Below are positions 6,913-9,297 of a stretch of 9,297 nt of DNA, one piece after another. The notes under the pieces were generated by a model. The model saw nothing but the letters and a program-made list of their open reading frames with translations. It ran no database searches and was not told the origin of the DNA. The stretch lies in assembly GCA_035315125.1 (NCBI GenBank), contig DATFYI010000333.1:1-9297 (forward strand), in the 5' to 3' direction. Within the stretch, counting starts at the first letter, position 1. Every line of letters starts with the position of its first letter. The translations under genes and the position numbers were made by a program. The stretch comes from DATFYI01 sp035315125. GTDB lineage: Bacteria; Chloroflexota; Anaerolineae; Anaerolineales; Anaerolineaceae.

Positions 6913-6927
6913 TTATGCTATGCATAA
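6913..6927. promoter_or_regulatory. Perfect 6-bp inverted repeat upstream of the glycosyltransferase gene
   Basis: TTATGC and GCATAA flank a TAT spacer, 54 nt before the ATG at 6982. The size and place would suit a small operator, but no regulator is known here, and AT-rich palindromes of this length occur by chance. Confidence 0.15.
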
Positions 6928-6981
6928 TCGAAAAGATGTTATCAATCGGCCAACCACTGGCATATAAAGGTATAAAAGAAC

Positions 6982-8187
6982 ATGTCTACTAATACTTCAA
7001 AAAAGAAATTTGTCATTCTTACAAGCGATTGTGGGTACGGCCACCGCAGCGCTGCCAATGCGATTTCTAAGGCTATGGAAATTCACCATCCACAAGACAG
7101 CAGCACGGTCATCATTAACCCAATCCTTGAGCAACCGGCGCCAAAGTTTTTAAAATATTCGGAATTAAATTATAATCATTTGGTCACCACCAACCCGGGG
7201 TTCTACCGGTTCACCTATGAGATTAGCGATTCTCGCCCGGCAAGTGCGCTGGTTGAAGACACGCTCACACTGGCGTTGTATAAGGATATAAACCAGATCA
7301 TTCAGGAAATACACCCAAACGCCATCCTGAGCACCAATCAGATGTTTGGCGGCCCAACCGGGGTAGTGTTGAATTTTATGAAAAACCGGCTACCTTTCTA
7401 TACCGTTGTGACGGACCTGGCTGATGTTCATGCCATGTGGTTCAATAATAACCCCGACCGCTTCTATGTCGCTTCCGAAGCAGTCCGGTCTAAAGCAATC
7501 GACTCTGGCATTGATCCCAAAAAAATATTCATCAGTGGCATCCCGGTGAACCCTGATTATGCTTCTACCCAACTCACGAAATCCGAGCTGCGGGTAAAGC
7601 TCGCTCTGGACCCAAATCTGCCTACCCTGCTTTTTGTAGGTAGTCAACGGGTCAGCGGGATTCTTGAACACCTGGAAGAGTTGGAGACCGTCTCATTACC
7701 ATTCCAGGTAGTTGTCATCGCGGGTGGTAACAACCAACTTTATGAGCAAGCCAGACAGCGTCAGTGGTCCTTTCCGATCCGGGTTGAAAATTTCGTGAGC
7801 AATATGCCAGAATGGATGTTGTGCGCCGATCTTCTGATAACTAAAGCCGGTGGCTTGATCCTATCGGAAGCTTTAGCCGCCGGCTTACCTATCCTCATGA
7901 TTGATTACCTGCCAGGCCAGGAAGAGGGAAACGTGCAATTTATCCTTGACCAGCAAGCTGGTGAAATTGTGAAGAATCCAGGAGAATTGAACAAATTTGT
8001 TGTAGAATTTCTCAAGGATGATCAAAAGGTCTTAAAGCAGCTGTCTTCCAATGCGCGCCGTTGTGGTCATCCGGATTCAGCGCTGGTAATCGCTGATGCT
8101 CTCTGGCTTGCGGATGAGATCCAGGTTCCTGAAGCAACGCCAAGACTGAGCCTAAGGAGTCTCCGTGAACATATCGCAGAGCGATAA
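6982..8187 (+). CDS. UgtP/MGDG-synthase-like GT-B glycosyltransferase
   Basis: A 401-residue protein of the MGDG synthase/UgtP branch of GT28-type glycosyltransferases. These enzymes transfer a sugar from a nucleotide sugar to diacylglycerol or a related lipid at the inner face of the membrane. The N-terminal half has LTSDCGYGHRSAANAI (13-28), matching the GxGHxxAA loop, and VTDLADVHAMW (143-153), like the TDxxxxxxW segment of the family. The link to the C-terminal half carries YVASEAVRSKAIDSGI and ISGIPVNPDY (162-193). The donor-binding half has TKAGGLILSEALAAGLPILM (287-306) followed by PGQEEGN. There is no signal peptide or TM segment, and attachment would be peripheral. AAAGG lies 11 nt before the ATG. 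The gene's end overlaps the start of the VTT protein by 23 nt, implying coupled expression. Sugar and acceptor cannot be told from sequence alone. Confidence 0.88.
   Translation: MSTNTSKKKFVILTSDCGYGHRSAANAISKAMEIHHPQDSSTVIINPILEQPAPKFLKYSELNYNHLVTTNPGFYRFTYEISDSRPASALVEDTLTLALYKDINQIIQEIHPNAILSTNQMFGGPTGVVLNFMKNRLPFYTVVTDLADVHAMWFNNNPDRFYVASEAVRSKAIDSGIDPKKIFISGIPVNPDYASTQLTKSELRVKLALDPNLPTLLFVGSQRVSGILEHLEELETVSLPFQVVVIAGGNNQLYEQARQRQWSFPIRVENFVSNMPEWMLCADLLITKAGGLILSEALAAGLPILMIDYLPGQEEGNVQFILDQQAGEIVKNPGELNKFVVEFLKDDQKVLKQLSSNARRCGHPDSALVIADALWLADEIQVPEATPRLSLRSLREHIAER
8154..8159 (+). promoter_or_regulatory. Ribosome binding site that fixes the GTG start of the VTT protein
   Basis: AAGGAG lies 5 nt before GTG at 8165, inside the end of the glycosyltransferase gene. 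It is the best ribosome site in the window. It shows that translation begins before the repeat region, so the repeats are part of the protein. Confidence 0.8.
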
Positions 8188-9034
8188 CGCCGAGAAAGAT
8201 AATGCTCAAATAGATAACGTTCAGAAAGATATGGTTCAGAAAGATATCGCTCAGAAAGATATAGTCCAGAAAGATATCGCTCAGAAAGATATCGCTCAGA
8301 AAGATAAAATCCAGAAAGATATCGCTCAAAAAGTTATTGCTCAGAAAGATAAAGTCCAGAAAGATATAGCCCAGAAAGATATCGCCCAGAAAGATATCGC
8401 TCAGAAAGTTATTGCTCAGAAAGATAATCTCCAGAAAGATATCGCTCAGAAAGATAACGTCCAGAAAAATAACACCTGGATAAATATCAGCAAATATATA
8501 GCGCTTGCGATCTTTATTATTATGGCGTTCCTGATCGCTAAATTCTATAATATTGCATCGTTGAATCAATTCTTCGTAATGAATGAGGGATTGGGATATG
8601 TCATTTGCTTATTCGTTTACATCGTGCTGGATTTTACCTTTATCCCAAACAATGCTATCACTCTTCTGGTTCTTGCCTGGATGGGCCCGGTTGCCGCAGT
8701 TCTTTTAGATACCATCGGGGACACGATATTAGCGATGGCGGATTATTTTATCGGGAGAAAAGCTGGCTATGTAGCGGATCTTGAGGAAAAGAAGTCAAAA
8801 CTGCCATTTCATCTCGGCCAGATCCCGATCGATTCCCCGACATTTCTAATCCTCGGCCGGATGCTGCCTGCAATTGGGCCAAAGTTTGTAAGCCTAACCG
8901 CTGGGGCGTATAAGGTATCGATCCGCACTTATCTATGGACGACGGTGGTTGCCAACCTGATCGGAGCCATATTCATTGTTTCTGGTGGTTATGGACTCAT
9001 TAAGGTATTTCAGGGATTTGTAAGAAATAAATGA
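8165..9034 (+). CDS. VTT/DedA-family membrane protein with an N-terminal QKDIA pentapeptide-repeat extension
   Basis: A 289-residue protein starting at GTG with an excellent ribosome site. Residues 5-104 are 20 uninterrupted 5-residue units, mostly QKDIA, with variants such as QKDKI, QKVIA and QKDNL. They are hydrophilic, alternate Lys and Asp and contain no Cys, Pro or Gly. Residues 105-289 resemble the VTT (SNARE-associated, DedA) fold: hydrophobic stretches at about 109-127, 141-160, 164-190 and 255-275, YFIGRKAGY (194-202), then ILGRMLPAIGPKFVSLTAGA (229-248) and a closing NLIGAIFIVSGGYGL. The GRxxP and GxxxG-like motifs fit the family. VTT/DedA proteins are linked to lipid or polyprenyl-phosphate flipping across membranes. 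Gene overlap with a glycolipid synthase suggests the pair makes and moves a glycolipid, which is inference. Family members normally lack any such extension, which is presumably cytoplasmic. Confidence 0.82.
   Translation: MNISQSDNAEKDNAQIDNVQKDMVQKDIAQKDIVQKDIAQKDIAQKDKIQKDIAQKVIAQKDKVQKDIAQKDIAQKDIAQKVIAQKDNLQKDIAQKDNVQKNNTWINISKYIALAIFIIMAFLIAKFYNIASLNQFFVMNEGLGYVICLFVYIVLDFTFIPNNAITLLVLAWMGPVAAVLLDTIGDTILAMADYFIGRKAGYVADLEEKKSKLPFHLGQIPIDSPTFLILGRMLPAIGPKFVSLTAGAYKVSIRTYLWTTVVANLIGAIFIVSGGYGLIKVFQGFVRNK
8177..8476 (+). repeat. Twenty tandem 15-bp units (300 bp) encoding QKDIA-type pentapeptides
   Basis: The consensus unit is CAG-AAA-GAT-ATC-GCT. Twenty units fit exactly, with no indel. 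The edges are more diverged (QSDNA, EKDNA and QIDNV at the start; QKNNT at the end) and the middle is nearly uniform, the usual pattern of a growing minisatellite. A higher-order register of five units (75 bp) shows: units 11-13 (QKVIA, QKDKV, QKDIA) match units 16-18 (QKVIA, QKDNL, QKDIA). Because the unit length is a multiple of three, copy-number change would keep the reading frame. Confidence 0.95.
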
Positions 9035-9102
9035 GCCGGCAGCCTAAATGGCTGCAGCAGGCACAAGTTCGAACATATGCTTGGGCTGGAAGATATCAAT
9101 AA
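9031..9102 (+). CDS. Short ATGA-coupled frame after the VTT gene, possibly a broken start
   Basis: The VTT gene ends in ATGA, so an ATG at 9031 overlaps its stop, a common arrangement for genuine coupled genes. The frame reads MSRQPKWLQQAQVRTYAWAG and stops after 23 codons. The longer open frame that continues to the window end lies in another register. Either this short frame is chance, or it is the original start of the next gene, separated from its body by a frameshift. Confidence 0.2.
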   Translation: MSRQPKWLQQAQVRTYAWAGRYQ

Positions 9103-9297
9103 CCTGCCGTGGTTAATGACCGTGTGGGCGCCCAAAATCGAGCAGTTGACACTGATGGCTAAACGACAACATGTAGAGCGCGAACTGCCTGATAATTTGG
9201 CCCACCGTCTGGCAAGGGTGATCTTGCAATTGGAAGAGGCTGATGCGCATATCAACAACAACCGCCCGGATCAAGGACTGAATTTGCCCGGCCAATA
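9077..9297 (+). CDS. Unidentified protein, partial at the window end
   Basis: An ATG at 9077 opens a frame of 73 codons that runs to the edge of the window; the last two bases are TA, so a stop may follow directly. The product begins MLGLEDINNLPWLMTVWAPK and continues as a charged, helix-prone stretch (MAKRQHVERELPDNLAHRLA, then QLEEADAHINNN). No family is recognised and no membrane segment is present. The ribosome site is weak. The frame is also open upstream to the VTT stop, so the true start is uncertain. The charged composition and shared direction with the VTT gene favour this strand over the overlapping - strand frames. Confidence 0.45.
   Translation, partial: MLGLEDINNLPWLMTVWAPKIEQLTLMAKRQHVERELPDNLAHRLARVILQLEEADAHINNNRPDQGLNLPGQ

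Larger units (their letters stand above)
6581..6981. other. 401-nt gap between the signalling run and the glycosyltransferase gene
   Basis: No intact gene was found on either strand. The gap holds the - strand aldolase remnant (6581-6738), a weak dehydrogenase-like fragment further upstream, and the leader of the glycosyltransferase. CCCGC/GCGGG around a GA6 loop (about 6665-6681) could form a 5-bp hairpin, but it lacks a following T-run and lies inside the aldolase remnant. TTATGC-TAT-GCATAA (6913-6927) is a short palindrome. AAAGG at 6966-6970 lies 11 nt before the glycosyltransferase ATG. No terminator could be assigned to the PP2C gene. Confidence 0.55.

Noticed and set aside
8177..8476. 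CRISPR array
   Set aside because: The units are 15 bp with no spacers, are contiguous and lie in frame in a coding region.
8012..8569. 185-codon - strand frame with SDIFL-like repeats as a real gene
   Set aside because: It is explained by the stop-free 15-bp repeat. It overlaps two well-supported + strand genes and has no recognisable domain outside the repeat.
9010..9295. - strand frames at the right edge
   Set aside because: Their composition is rich in Cys and Ser with no domain, they overlap the end of the VTT gene or the more protein-like + strand frame, and no ribosome site was seen.

Overview
The window reads as bacterial accessory or signalling DNA, most likely from a member of Chloroflexota (Anaerolineae-like). 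This is an inference from style. Single-pass surface proteins end in long Thr/Pro/Ser-rich tails, CHASE2 and FecR domains occur together, there is an RsbW/REC/PP2C fusion, and base composition looks moderate. No rRNA, tRNA, CRISPR array, integrase or insertion sequence was seen. All intact genes are on the + strand.

Region 1 (about 129-6580) is a compact run of signalling genes. Two tandem membrane-anchored FecR-domain paralogues (129-1067 and 1232-2239) are separated by a small candidate ORF that starts on the stop codon of the first. Next come a CHASE2 class III adenylate cyclase (about 2315-4204), a soluble HD-domain phosphohydrolase (4271-4882) and a three-domain protein (4937-6580). That protein joins an RsbW/SpoIIAB-type ATPase, a degenerate receiver and a SpoIIE/RsbU-type PP2C phosphatase. 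Gaps are short (27-75 nt) and most starts have clear Shine-Dalgarno sequences. A working model is that FecR and CHASE2 domains sense something outside the membrane, the cyclase makes cAMP, the HD protein may hydrolyse a nucleotide, and the fusion protein controls a phosphorylated partner. The links between these steps are inferred.

Region 2 (6581-6981) is a 401-nt gap with no intact gene. On the - strand it holds a broken class II aldolase start: a Shine-Dalgarno sequence, an ATG and about 15 codons, then a frame change into a recognisable segment with the family's zinc-site HAHP motif. The remnant is cut off exactly where the PP2C gene ends. A short piece upstream of it weakly resembles a short-chain dehydrogenase.

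Region 3 (6982-9297) is a membrane-lipid-like pair. A UgtP/MGDG-synthase-like GT-B glycosyltransferase overlaps by 23 nt a VTT/DedA-type membrane protein. The first third of that protein is 20 tandem 5-residue units of QKDIA type, encoded by exactly 300 bp of 15-bp repeats. The window ends in a partial unidentified reading frame (about 9077 onward).

The most unusual items are the QKDIA repeat fused to a VTT domain, the kinase/pseudo-receiver/phosphatase fusion within a FecR-CHASE2-HD cluster, and the antisense aldolase relic.
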